Shown here in pieces: positions 55,432 through 63,435 of a DNA stretch of 64,000 bases (within the stretch, counting starts at the first letter, position 1; every line of letters starts with the position of its first letter). This DNA is from an uncultured Lachnospiraceae bacterium (GTDB taxonomy: Bacteria > Bacillota > Clostridia > Lachnospirales > Lachnospiraceae). The stretch spans positions 51,498 to 115,497 of the forward strand of contig CALWHG010000002.1 in assembly GCA_944380315.1 (NCBI GenBank). The letters run 5' to 3'. A program made the position numbers and the translations under genes. Under the pieces are notes generated by a model. It searched no databases. It was not told where the DNA came from and saw only the letters and a list, made by a program, of their open reading frames with translations.

Positions 55432-56337
55432 TTATTTTAACTTTCTGTTCTCCAGCATCTCCCGGATGCCCCGGGCAAAGCTGTAGCTCTCCCGAAAGCC
55501 TCTGGCTTCCAGCTTCGATATGTCAGGAGCAAGATCAGAGGGTCCTTCCAGGTTTGAGCCCCTGCTGCCGAACCTGAGCTCAGAGCTGCTCCCAAGAAGC
55601 TCATGAAGCTCCTCCACATAGCTTCGCAGAGGCCTGGTGTCCCTGCCTGCTATGTTTATGATCTCAGCAGACGGCATACCATCCTGCAGCTCCTGCTCCA
55701 CGTCCCGCTCAGCCTCCTGCATGGCTATGTGGCCTATGGCTGCCGCAGCATCCTCCACATACATGTAGTTCCAGAGCTGGGTACAGGCTGAGAGGTCCAT
55801 GGGCTGATCCTTCATAAAGCAGCTTATGGCTGAGCTTATGAGTGAATCCTCCCTGTCCTCAGGCCCATATACGGAAAATATGCGCAGGTGTATGAACCTC
55901 ATGGGATCTGTATCGTCGTCCTCCCCGGCCAGGGACCTTGTCCAGGCTGAGGCCATGTCGCCAAAGGCCTTCTTGGCCCTGCCATATTCGCTTACAGGCC
56001 TGCACATACTGTCTTCTCTTATGGGCACTGTCCTCTGGGGCCCATATTCAGCCTGGGAGCCTGCAAATATAAATGCCTTTGCCGAAAGCTCCTGAGCCTT
56101 TTTGAGGGCAGCCATGGACATCTCCATGTTGTAGGCCTGTATGTCTTTGTTTGCGCGACCCTCAGGCCCTCTCCCTGCCCAGGCAAAATGCACCCATACG
56201 TCGGCAGAGCCAGGAAGAGCCTCCGGCTCCTCCTCAAAGCTGTGCCTGAGGCAGAACACCTCCATGCCCAGCTTCCTGAGGGCCTCTACCGTATGCTGTC
56301 CCAGAAAGCTCCGGGAGCCGGTGACTACGGCTCTCAT
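55432..56337 (-). CDS. NAD-dependent epimerase/dehydratase, paralogue
   Basis: 301 aa. Opening RAVVTGSRSFLGQHTVEALR is a slightly altered GxxGxxG, VHFAWAGRG, FAGSQAEYGP and active-site Tyr/Lys in SEYGRAKKAFGDM; LSACTQLWNYMYVEDAAAA and GRDTRPLRSYVEELHELL match the downstream paralogue. Starts inside the ThDP gene stop (TGATG overlap), so the two are translationally coupled. Presumed keto-sugar reductase or epimerase acting beside the ThDP enzyme. Confidence 0.85.
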   Translation of the reverse strand: MRAVVTGSRSFLGQHTVEALRKLGMEVFCLRHSFEEEPEALPGSADVWVHFAWAGRGPEGRANKDIQAYNMEMSMAALKKAQELSAKAFIFAGSQAEYGPQRTVPIREDSMCRPVSEYGRAKKAFGDMASAWTRSLAGEDDDTDPMRFIHLRIFSVYGPEDREDSLISSAISCFMKDQPMDLSACTQLWNYMYVEDAAAAIGHIAMQEAERDVEQELQDGMPSAEIINIAGRDTRPLRSYVEELHELLGSSSELRFGSRGSNLEGPSDLAPDISKLEARGFRESYSFARGIREMLENRKLK

Positions 56338-58565
56338 CAGCTCTTGACCCTCTTTACTATCATGTTGGCATCCATCTCCTCCTCGGGAAGGAAGGGAGCC
56401 ATGTCCTCAAGGGGAGGGCTCGAAAGGCTGCCGTCAGGATTCTTTTTAGTAGCGGATCTGGGCTCGAAGGGCTGGTCTATGGATACGAATACCTCACAGA
56501 GCACGGGGCCCTTGAGCTTGAGGGTCCTGCTTATGGCCTCCGCCAGATCAGTGTTGTGCTCCGCTCTTACATAGCTTATGCCAAAGGCTCCGACTATGCG
56601 TTCAAAATCAGGAAATGCCAGGTCGTGGCTGTCGCAGCCCACTCCTACCAGAGGCTCGTCAGAAAACAGATTCTGCTGGGTCTGGCGTATGCTGTGATAT
56701 CCTCCGTTGTTGATGAGGAACATCTTTATGGGCATGCGGTGGCTGGCTATGGTCTCCAGCTCCTGCAGGTTCATCATGATGGAGCCGTCTCCCGTATGAC
56801 ATATGACGTCATGCTCATGATATGCAGGATAATGCTCCTTTATGCCCTTCCAGTAAGGATCCTTCCTTGCGGCCTCCAGCTGTCCCAGAGCATAGGCCTT
56901 ATCTGTCAGCTGTCTTTCGGTCCTTTCCTCTGTGGTCTCGTATGCAGGCTCCGCATCCAAGGGCTGGGCATGTACCCTTCCCGTCACCTCATGACAGGCC
57001 ACGTAGGCGCCTATGGCAGCAGGCAGATCATAGCCCATGCTGGCTATGGCATCCTGGGAGATGAACCGGCTGCCATCCTTTATGATATAGGCCTGTGCTC
57101 CTGCCACGCAGGGGGTGCCGTTTCCGACTACCGTGATCTGGTCCTCACTGAGGGCGCGGCTGAGCACATTGTAAAATTCATAGACATTTACAGGCTCGTC
57201 TGAGCCATGAGCTGCAAACTCGTCCCGATATACTCCGTACCGTGACTTCCAGTAGCTGCTGGTCTCCCACCAGTTCATGCCGGGCAGTCCCTTGCCGCCC
57301 TTGAATACTATGGCATCGGAGGCGCTGTAGCCAAGCCTCCTGAGCTTGTCGCTGTCATCATAGTCATAGCCATGGCCAGTGTAGCCGAGCTCATCCAGCT
57401 TTTCAAGCAGTGCGCTCAGCAGATCGTAGGCATCGGCGTGTATGGGCACATCCACATGAAGCGAGGGCTTCTTGAGCTCCTCCTCATCTATGTCGCATAC
57501 CATGGTATAGGCCTCTCTGGCCCAGGTGGTGAAATTGTAGCCCACCTGTCTGATATTGAGCCTGGAGCCTACAGACAGTATGAAGTCCGCATTTTGTACG
57601 GTAAAGTTGCCCACCCGGTCTCCACGTCCTCCAGGCTGTCCCGAATAGAGAGGATGTATGGTGGGGATGATGTCTATACCGTTCCAGCCTACCACCACGG
57701 GTATGCCGAGCCTGTCCGCCACTCTGAGGAACAGATCCTCTGCCCCAGCTATGCGGAGTCCGTTTCCGGTGTAAAATACAGGCCTTTCAGCCGCCTCTAT
57801 ACGATTTATGATCTCCATGACCACAGGGCTGTCCTTGGTTATGAGCTCATAGGGATTCTGCCAGCGCTGCTTCAGGAATGAGACATTGAGCAGTCCGTCC
57901 CTCATGTCCGAAAAGGCATAGCGGTCCCTCTCCACGAGGCTCTCCTGATCCTCCATATCCTCTATCTCGTGAAGACGGTGGTTCCTTTCAAGCTCATACT
58001 CAGTCACATCAAAGGGCTCCAGGTCCTTGTCGTCTATAGTCATGCCCTGTATGTCAACGGGTATGTCCAGCCAGCAGGGACCAGGTCTGCCCGTCTGGGA
58101 CAGATAGATGCACTTTTCCAGCTCATAGCGGATGCTCATGGGATCCAGCACCATCTTGCTGTATTTGGTCATACAGTCTATGCTCCTGGTGATGTCGAAT
58201 TCCTGATCTCCCATGGACCTGATGCCCACGCCAGACCATCTGGCAGTGTTATCGTATCTGACCTGTCCGGATATGACTATCATGGGTATGGAATCCAGCC
58301 AGGCTCCCACCACGCCGGTGATGGCGTTCGTCCCTCCGGGGCCAGTGGTCACGCAGAGACAGGCCGGTCTGTTGTATATCCGGGCATAGCTCTCTGCCGC
58401 TATGGCGCAGGCCTGCTCGTGATGCATATAAAGCACATGCATGCCCGGATCATGGCCGAAGCCATCATTGAGATGCATGGCACCTCCGCCGGTGACGGAA
58501 AAGCACTGGGTTATGCCGTTTGCCACCAGCAGCTTAGCTACGTATTTTGCAAGTTTGATCTTCAT
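56337..58565 (-). CDS. Thiamine-diphosphate enzyme, acetolactate-synthase-like, with insertion
   Basis: 742 aa against about 560-590 for typical relatives. PYR domain with catalytic Glu in YMHHEQACAIAAESYAR and TTGPGGTNAITGVVGAWLDS; central domain (VVMEIINRIEAAERPVFYTG); PP domain with CHTGDGSIMMNLQELETI and LINNGGYHSIRQTQ, Mg/ThDP motif GDG-N intact. An insertion of about 50 residues (525-587; AEPAYETTEERTERQLTD ... KGIKEHYPAYH) precedes the ThDP motif. The C-terminus SSPPLEDMAPFLPEEE is typical of homologues in polysaccharide loci, such as YerE-like enzymes adding two-carbon units to keto-sugars. First gene of the (-) run; almost leaderless. Confidence 0.85.
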   Translation of the reverse strand: MKIKLAKYVAKLLVANGITQCFSVTGGGAMHLNDGFGHDPGMHVLYMHHEQACAIAAESYARIYNRPACLCVTTGPGGTNAITGVVGAWLDSIPMIVISGQVRYDNTARWSGVGIRSMGDQEFDITRSIDCMTKYSKMVLDPMSIRYELEKCIYLSQTGRPGPCWLDIPVDIQGMTIDDKDLEPFDVTEYELERNHRLHEIEDMEDQESLVERDRYAFSDMRDGLLNVSFLKQRWQNPYELITKDSPVVMEIINRIEAAERPVFYTGNGLRIAGAEDLFLRVADRLGIPVVVGWNGIDIIPTIHPLYSGQPGGRGDRVGNFTVQNADFILSVGSRLNIRQVGYNFTTWAREAYTMVCDIDEEELKKPSLHVDVPIHADAYDLLSALLEKLDELGYTGHGYDYDDSDKLRRLGYSASDAIVFKGGKGLPGMNWWETSSYWKSRYGVYRDEFAAHGSDEPVNVYEFYNVLSRALSEDQITVVGNGTPCVAGAQAYIIKDGSRFISQDAIASMGYDLPAAIGAYVACHEVTGRVHAQPLDAEPAYETTEERTERQLTDKAYALGQLEAARKDPYWKGIKEHYPAYHEHDVICHTGDGSIMMNLQELETIASHRMPIKMFLINNGGYHSIRQTQQNLFSDEPLVGVGCDSHDLAFPDFERIVGAFGISYVRAEHNTDLAEAISRTLKLKGPVLCEVFVSIDQPFEPRSATKKNPDGSLSSPPLEDMAPFLPEEEMDANMIVKRVKS

Positions 58566-58573
58566 AATAAATC

Positions 58574-58602
58574 ATTATACCGTTTAGGAAGGCTTTACTC
58601 AA
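58574..58602 (-). promoter_or_regulatory. Promoter of the ThDP-led (-) operon
   Basis: On the (-) strand TTGAGT (58602-58597), 17-base spacer, perfect TATAAT (58579-58574). Its -35 overlaps the -35 of the divergent (+) promoter. Confidence 0.75.
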
Positions 58603-58622
58603 CAAAATGTTTGTTGTATTAT
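58594..58622 (+). promoter_or_regulatory. Divergent promoter of the second DHHW/MBOAT pair with spacer palindrome
   Basis: TTTACT (58594-58599), 17-base spacer, TATTAT (58617-58622). The spacer is exactly an inverted repeat, CAACAAA-ATG-TTTGTTG (58600-58616), an operator-like site that also abuts the (-) promoter. Confidence 0.65.
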
Positions 58623-58659
58623 CATTATCAGTGATTTTTAGGATATAGGACAAATTTTG

Positions 58660-59805
58660 ATGAAACATTTCAGAAATATACTGCTTATACTGGGTTTTGG
58701 AGCCATACTGCTCATGCCACTTCCCATGGAGCTGCTGTCCAGACACGCAGGCATAGGGCTCTCGGGAGTGACAAAGGAGGCTGCACCGCCTTCCATGGAT
58801 ACTGAGGCTCTCATGGACGGCAGCCTTCAGTCCGGCCTCGATTCCTATGTGAGCTCCGAGCTTCCCGGCAGGGATCTTATGATAAAGCTTAGGAATCAGG
58901 CTCTTTTTTCCGTCTTTGACATCTCCCCCAACAGCAACATCATCATAGGAAAGGATCATGATCTTTTTGAGGAGGAATATATATCCAAATATGAAAAGGT
59001 CTATCCCCCTGCAGAGGAGAGCTATGTGCGTGAGCTCTGTGATGATCTTACCTATATAAGGGACAGGCTGGAGGAGCAGGGCAAGGAGCTCTATATCTTC
59101 ATAACTCCCACCAAGGTAAGATACTATGAGGAGGATGTGCCCGACACCTTCAGGGCAGGCGCAGCCTTTACTGACATGCCTGGAAATCATGAGATATTTA
59201 CGAAGGTCCTTTCGGAATATGATCTCAAGGTCTATGACTCCATAGCCTATATCGACACCATAAAGGAGGGCTTTGACTACCCTCTCTACTACAGGACCGG
59301 CACTCACTGGAGCTGGCCCCTGGCTACAGCAGTCACCATCGACCTGACTGCCTGGCTTGATGAGCAGAGCTCCTACAGCTTCACTCCCGGTAGCATGGAG
59401 TGCAGGGAGGTGTCGGCGCCCGTATATCCGGATGCGGACATCTTTGACTCCCTCAATCTTTTTGAGGAGCCCTACGACCGCCCCTACTATGAGGCCGTAT
59501 TTTCTGCAGCTCCCCAGGAAGGTGAAAGGCCTTCCCTTTTCTGCCGTGGAGGCAGCTTCATGGGCCAGTCCCTGACCACTCTCATAAACAGCGGCTATTT
59601 TGACAGCTTCACCTATGTGGAAAATACCAATGCATTCAGGAACGACCTGACGGCCCCGGTGACATTTTCCGATTACTCGGAGCTTGATCTGGCTGCAGCC
59701 CTTGAGGAGGCAGACATAGTCATACTTGAGGTCAATGAGGCCCACATACCTACCATGAGCTTCGGCCTCATCGAATATATCATGGAACATCCGGAGGTGC
59801 TCTGA
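58660..59805 (+). CDS. DHHW-like protein with altered catalytic motifs
   Basis: 381 aa. N-terminal membrane anchor (NILLILGFGAILLMPLPMEL), then an SGNH-like extracellular domain. It aligns with the DHHW protein at 48233 in order (ELYIFITPTKVRYY, then YYRTGTHWSWPLA, then LFCRGGSFMG), but the Asp of DTHW is Gly (GTHW) and GDSF reads GGSF. It may be a weak or non-hydrolytic partner, or a subfamily using other residues. ATG at 58660; the TTG just before it lacks better support. The MBOAT gene starts 3 bases downstream, so they are coupled. Confidence 0.82.
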   Translation: MKHFRNILLILGFGAILLMPLPMELLSRHAGIGLSGVTKEAAPPSMDTEALMDGSLQSGLDSYVSSELPGRDLMIKLRNQALFSVFDISPNSNIIIGKDHDLFEEEYISKYEKVYPPAEESYVRELCDDLTYIRDRLEEQGKELYIFITPTKVRYYEEDVPDTFRAGAAFTDMPGNHEIFTKVLSEYDLKVYDSIAYIDTIKEGFDYPLYYRTGTHWSWPLATAVTIDLTAWLDEQSSYSFTPGSMECREVSAPVYPDADIFDSLNLFEEPYDRPYYEAVFSAAPQEGERPSLFCRGGSFMGQSLTTLINSGYFDSFTYVENTNAFRNDLTAPVTFSDYSELDLAAALEEADIVILEVNEAHIPTMSFGLIEYIMEHPEVL

Positions 59806-59808
59806 GCT

Positions 59809-61227
59809 ATGGTTTTCGTATCCCCCATATTTGTATTTTTATTCCTGCCTGGCACCTTCCTGCTCTATATGCTGGCAGGACTGAGCCGCAGGATGGCACC
59901 GAAAAACCTGGCCCTCCTGCTCTGCTCCCTTATATTTTACGCCTGGGGAGGCGTAAGGTATTTCATACTGCTCATGATCTCCACCTGTGCAAACTACCTG
60001 TTCGGCAGACTGCTTGAGACTGAGGATGAAGGAAGGCGCCGCCTTGTGCTCATACTCTCTGTCATATGGAACATAGGCATACTTTTCATCTTCAAATACT
60101 TCAACTTTTTTGCGGAAAACCTCTTTTCCCTCCTGGGCCTTGCAGGCATCAGGCCGGAGGTGGAGCTTCCGTATATCACGCTGCCCATAGGCATATCCTT
60201 CTTTACCTTCCAGATCATGTCCTATGTCATAGACGTATACTGGCGCAAGGTGCCGGTGCAGAGGAGCCTGCCTGATCTGGCCCTCTATATCATGCTCTTT
60301 CCTCAGCTCATAGCGGGCCCCATAGTCAGATACATAGATGTGGAGCGTGAGATCAGCCAGAGGAAGGCGGATCCTGTCATGATACACGACGGCATATCCA
60401 GGTTCATAGTCGGCTTTGCAAAGAAGATACTGCTGGCAAACTCCATGGGCTATGTGGCAGATGCGGTATTTGCACAGCAGAGCATAAACACGGCCTATGC
60501 CTGGCTTGGTGTCATCTGCTATGCCCTTCAGATATACATGGACTTTTCATCCTATTCTGACATGGCCATAGGCATGGGCAAGATGTTCGGCTTCCGCTTC
60601 CTTGAAAACTTCGACTATCCCTATATAGCCAGATCCATAAGAGAATTCTGGAGGCGCTGGCACATATCCCTGTCTACCTGGTTCAGGGACTATGTATACA
60701 TCCCTCTGGGAGGGAGCCGCTGCGGCAGGTGGAAGACCTACAGAAATCAGATCATCATCTTCCTGCTGACCGGCTTCTGGCACGGAGCCAGCTGGAATTT
60801 CGTCATATGGGGACTCTACTATGGCATATTTCTGGTGCTGGAAAGGGCCTTCCTTGGCAAATGGCTCGAAAGGCTGCCATCCTGGATAAGACATGTCTAC
60901 ACTCTGGTGGTAGTGCTGGTAGGCTGGGTATTTTTCCGCTGTGAGACCCTCCCTCAGGCCATGTCTTACATAGGCTCCATGTTTTCCTTTGACTTCACGA
61001 ACTTCAACGTGATCAGCATCCTCCGCTGCTTCAACAGGGAGTTCTACCTTATGCTGGCCATCTCCCTGATCGGGAGCTGTCCGGTAGTGCCCAGGCTCAA
61101 GTCCCTCACGGGACGCTCCCAAACACTGGGGCTCATGACCGATGTGCTGCTCCTGCTGCTCTTCTTCTACAGCGTATGCTACATGATGGGAGCGGACTTC
61201 AATCCGTTTATATATTTCCGCTTTTGA
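59809..61227 (+). CDS. MBOAT-family O-acyltransferase, second copy
   Basis: 472 aa, about 11 spans. Same landmarks as the first copy: LPIGISFFTFQIMSYVIDVY, FPQLIAGPIVRYIDVE, QIYMDFSSYSDMAIGMG, REFWRRWHISLSTWFRDYVY and catalytic GFWHGASW; both end in NPFIYFRF. Predicted to export acyl groups to the DHHW partner. Its stop abuts the stop of the convergent gene at 61228, with no visible terminator between. Confidence 0.93.
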   Translation: MVFVSPIFVFLFLPGTFLLYMLAGLSRRMAPKNLALLLCSLIFYAWGGVRYFILLMISTCANYLFGRLLETEDEGRRRLVLILSVIWNIGILFIFKYFNFFAENLFSLLGLAGIRPEVELPYITLPIGISFFTFQIMSYVIDVYWRKVPVQRSLPDLALYIMLFPQLIAGPIVRYIDVEREISQRKADPVMIHDGISRFIVGFAKKILLANSMGYVADAVFAQQSINTAYAWLGVICYALQIYMDFSSYSDMAIGMGKMFGFRFLENFDYPYIARSIREFWRRWHISLSTWFRDYVYIPLGGSRCGRWKTYRNQIIIFLLTGFWHGASWNFVIWGLYYGIFLVLERAFLGKWLERLPSWIRHVYTLVVVLVGWVFFRCETLPQAMSYIGSMFSFDFTNFNVISILRCFNREFYLMLAISLIGSCPVVPRLKSLTGRSQTLGLMTDVLLLLLFFYSVCYMMGADFNPFIYFRF

Positions 61228-62265
61228 TCAGTAATAGGATTCGGTCGTGTTTATGATTATCTCAAATCGGTCAAAGGGAACGGGCTGGTACTCCTCATCA
61301 TAGGGCGGAAAGAACTCGATAAGGACTTTTTCCTCAAATGAGGGGCTGACCTTATTTGCTATCCCTACAACCTCATCTCCGTTATAGAAGATGCAGGCCA
61401 GGGTCATACAGTCAAAGGCAAGTCCTGTGGGATTGCCGATATCAGCCAAGACCGTGCCATCAACTCCCACATTTGCCTCTATCGTAAACTGATCTCCATA
61501 ATATTTATAGCCTTCCCTCTTCTCCCGTACTTCTATTTCGGGCATGATCTCATAATGATCATATGGTATGTATTTTCCTGATCTGTCCCGAGGAGCCAGG
61601 ATATATCCTGCACGTCTCTGGCCCGGAGCCCAATCGCTGACATAGGCATGCTCCATGTCCATCATTTTGCCGTCCGCATCATAATAAACAGCCTGAAAAG
61701 TACCATAGAGATATGAGTCAGAGTTATTCGTCACGATCAGCACCATGTCCCTTGAGGTCTGGTAGGTCTCGATCGTAACCTGTTCTTCTATAGAGATGGT
61801 CTCCGGCTCAGTTTCCGTCTCTGTCTCAATCTCTGCTTCAGTCATGTGCTCTGTCTCCGGTACAGCGGCAGTCTCCTCGGTGCAGAGCCCGTCATCACCG
61901 TCCCCTGTATCCTCCTCCTGATCAGCATCCAGGCTACCCAGAAACAGCACCTTGTCCACTATCTCTGAAAGCTCCGTATGATCAGAATTCCTGGTCCTAA
62001 AAAAAATGCTCGAGGCCCCGAAGCCCACCAGCAACAGTAAAGCAGCTATATATGCCTTTATATTGAGTCTGCGTGTATCCTTCTCCTCGATCAGGCCATA
62101 GTCCCTGTCTTTTAGCTCAGTGCCATTCAGGTAAGTCTTTCTATCATGTCCGTGATCCGGCTTTGCATCCTTCCAGGGATCTCTCCAGTCCTCATGTACA
62201 TAATCATCAGAATCGTCCTTACAAACATATATGCTTTCATCCCATTTTTCTTTATCAGCGCTCAT
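61228..62265 (-). CDS. Single-span membrane protein with acidic linker and FxLYD-like domain
   Basis: 345 aa. A charged N-terminal part (residues 1-68, predicted cytoplasmic), one span (IKAYIAALLLLVGFGASSIF), a Glu/Thr-rich linker (EAEIETETETEPETI), and a C-terminal beta-rich domain (VLIVTNNSDSYLYGTFQAVY ... FEIIINTTESYY) resembling FxLYD-type extracellular modules. Function unknown; outside the cell is likely for the C-terminal part. GGAGGAGATC precedes the ATG. Single gene, convergent to MBOAT. Confidence 0.75.
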   Translation of the reverse strand: MSADKEKWDESIYVCKDDSDDYVHEDWRDPWKDAKPDHGHDRKTYLNGTELKDRDYGLIEEKDTRRLNIKAYIAALLLLVGFGASSIFFRTRNSDHTELSEIVDKVLFLGSLDADQEEDTGDGDDGLCTEETAAVPETEHMTEAEIETETETEPETISIEEQVTIETYQTSRDMVLIVTNNSDSYLYGTFQAVYYDADGKMMDMEHAYVSDWAPGQRRAGYILAPRDRSGKYIPYDHYEIMPEIEVREKREGYKYYGDQFTIEANVGVDGTVLADIGNPTGLAFDCMTLACIFYNGDEVVGIANKVSPSFEEKVLIEFFPPYDEEYQPVPFDRFEIIINTTESYY

Positions 62266-62427
62266 GATCTCCTCCGATCACCTGATGTTCATATAAGCAG
62301 GTGCCTGTGTTTCTTACATGAAAAGTTTATCATGGGCCTGGCGGATGAGCTATCATTTAATACCGTCCAAATGTAATGATTGTGTAAAAAGGCCGGACAA
62401 TGGATCTCATGCATTGGAAATTTCCCG

Positions 62428-62457
62428 TTGACACGATGTCAGCGCAGGAGATATATT
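62428..62457 (+). promoter_or_regulatory. Promoter of the DUF362-TetR pair
   Basis: TTGACA (62428-62433), 18-base spacer, TATATT (62452-62457); leader of about 70 bases. The rest of the 269-base gap 62266-62534 shows a weak CACCTG/CAGGTG inverted repeat (62280-62304) only. Confidence 0.65.
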
Positions 62458-62534
62458 GTAATCATGATAGCTGTATCCTGCCGTCTGTTCCAGGCAGGTA
62501 TGATCTCCGTCATAAAAGAAAGCGAGGAAATTAT

Positions 62535-63425
62535 ATGAAGGCAAAGGTATATTTTACCCGTGAGATCACTCCGGAAAAGGTAGTGGAGATGTATCATAAG
62601 CTTGGCATCGAGCTCCCCGGTAAGGTGGCAGTCAAGGTCCACTCCGGAGAAAAGGGCAATCAGAACTATCTTCACCCTGAGTTCTGGAAGCCCATGGTTG
62701 AGGACGTTCATGGCAGGATCGTGGAATGCAACACGGCTTACGGCGACGCCTCGGGCGGAGTAAGAGACAATACGGAATCTCACTGGAAGCTCATGAGGGC
62801 CCATGGCTGGACCAAATACTTTGATGTGGACATCATGGATGCAGAGGGTCCCGATATCGAATGGGACATACCTGACGGCAAGGTGCTCAAGAAGGATGTG
62901 CTTGGAAAGAACATACTCAATTATGACTCCATGCTGGTACTGGCTCATTTTAAGGGACACCCCGCAGGAGGCTACGGCGGAGCCCTGAAGCAGCTCTCCA
63001 TAGGCTGCGCCTCAAGGGCAGGCAAGGCCCTGATCCACTCAGCAGGTAAGACTGATGACCGCTATGAGACCTGGAAGCAGCATGCAGATCATGTACAGTT
63101 CCCTGAGGCCATGGCAGATACGGCTGCTGCGGTATACAGACATTTTGAAGGAAAGATAGCATTTATAAATGTCATGAAGAACCTTTCCGTAGACTGTGAC
63201 TGCTGCGTGGTGGCCGAGGATCCCTGCATGGCAGATATAGGCATACTTGCATCCCTCGATCCCGTGGCCATAGACCAGGCCTGCATGGATCTGATCATCA
63301 AGTCCGATGACCCCGGCCGCGATCACTTCATGGAGCGTGTCAACAGCCGCAACGGCATACACACCATAGAGGCCGCCGCAGAGCTTGGCATCGGTACCAG
63401 GGAGTACGAGCTCATAGAGGTATGA
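62535..63425 (+). CDS. DUF362 domain protein
   Basis: 296 aa. KVYFTREITPEKVVEMYHKL start, VAVKVHSGEKGNQNYLHPEF, a conserved HFKGHPAGGYGGALKQLSIG core, then CASRAGK and SVDCDCCVVAEDP with a Cys cluster, and a C-terminal LDPVAIDQACMDLI. DUF362 proteins are iron-sulfur-linked or metal-associated; many carry a ferredoxin-like tail, which is missing here, leaving only the core. ATG at 62535 has GAGG 7 bases upstream; upstream in-frame ATGs are in the leader. The TetR gene follows 10 bases downstream. Confidence 0.88.
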   Translation: MKAKVYFTREITPEKVVEMYHKLGIELPGKVAVKVHSGEKGNQNYLHPEFWKPMVEDVHGRIVECNTAYGDASGGVRDNTESHWKLMRAHGWTKYFDVDIMDAEGPDIEWDIPDGKVLKKDVLGKNILNYDSMLVLAHFKGHPAGGYGGALKQLSIGCASRAGKALIHSAGKTDDRYETWKQHADHVQFPEAMADTAAAVYRHFEGKIAFINVMKNLSVDCDCCVVAEDPCMADIGILASLDPVAIDQACMDLIIKSDDPGRDHFMERVNSRNGIHTIEAAAELGIGTREYELIEV

Positions 63426-63435
63426 TAAGGGGCAT

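Noticed and set aside
58534-59790. 418-codon open frame on (-) opposite the DHHW gene
   Set aside because: The (+) frame has a signal anchor and SGNH motifs and is coupled to MBOAT; the (-) frame covers the promoter region and has no recognisable domain.
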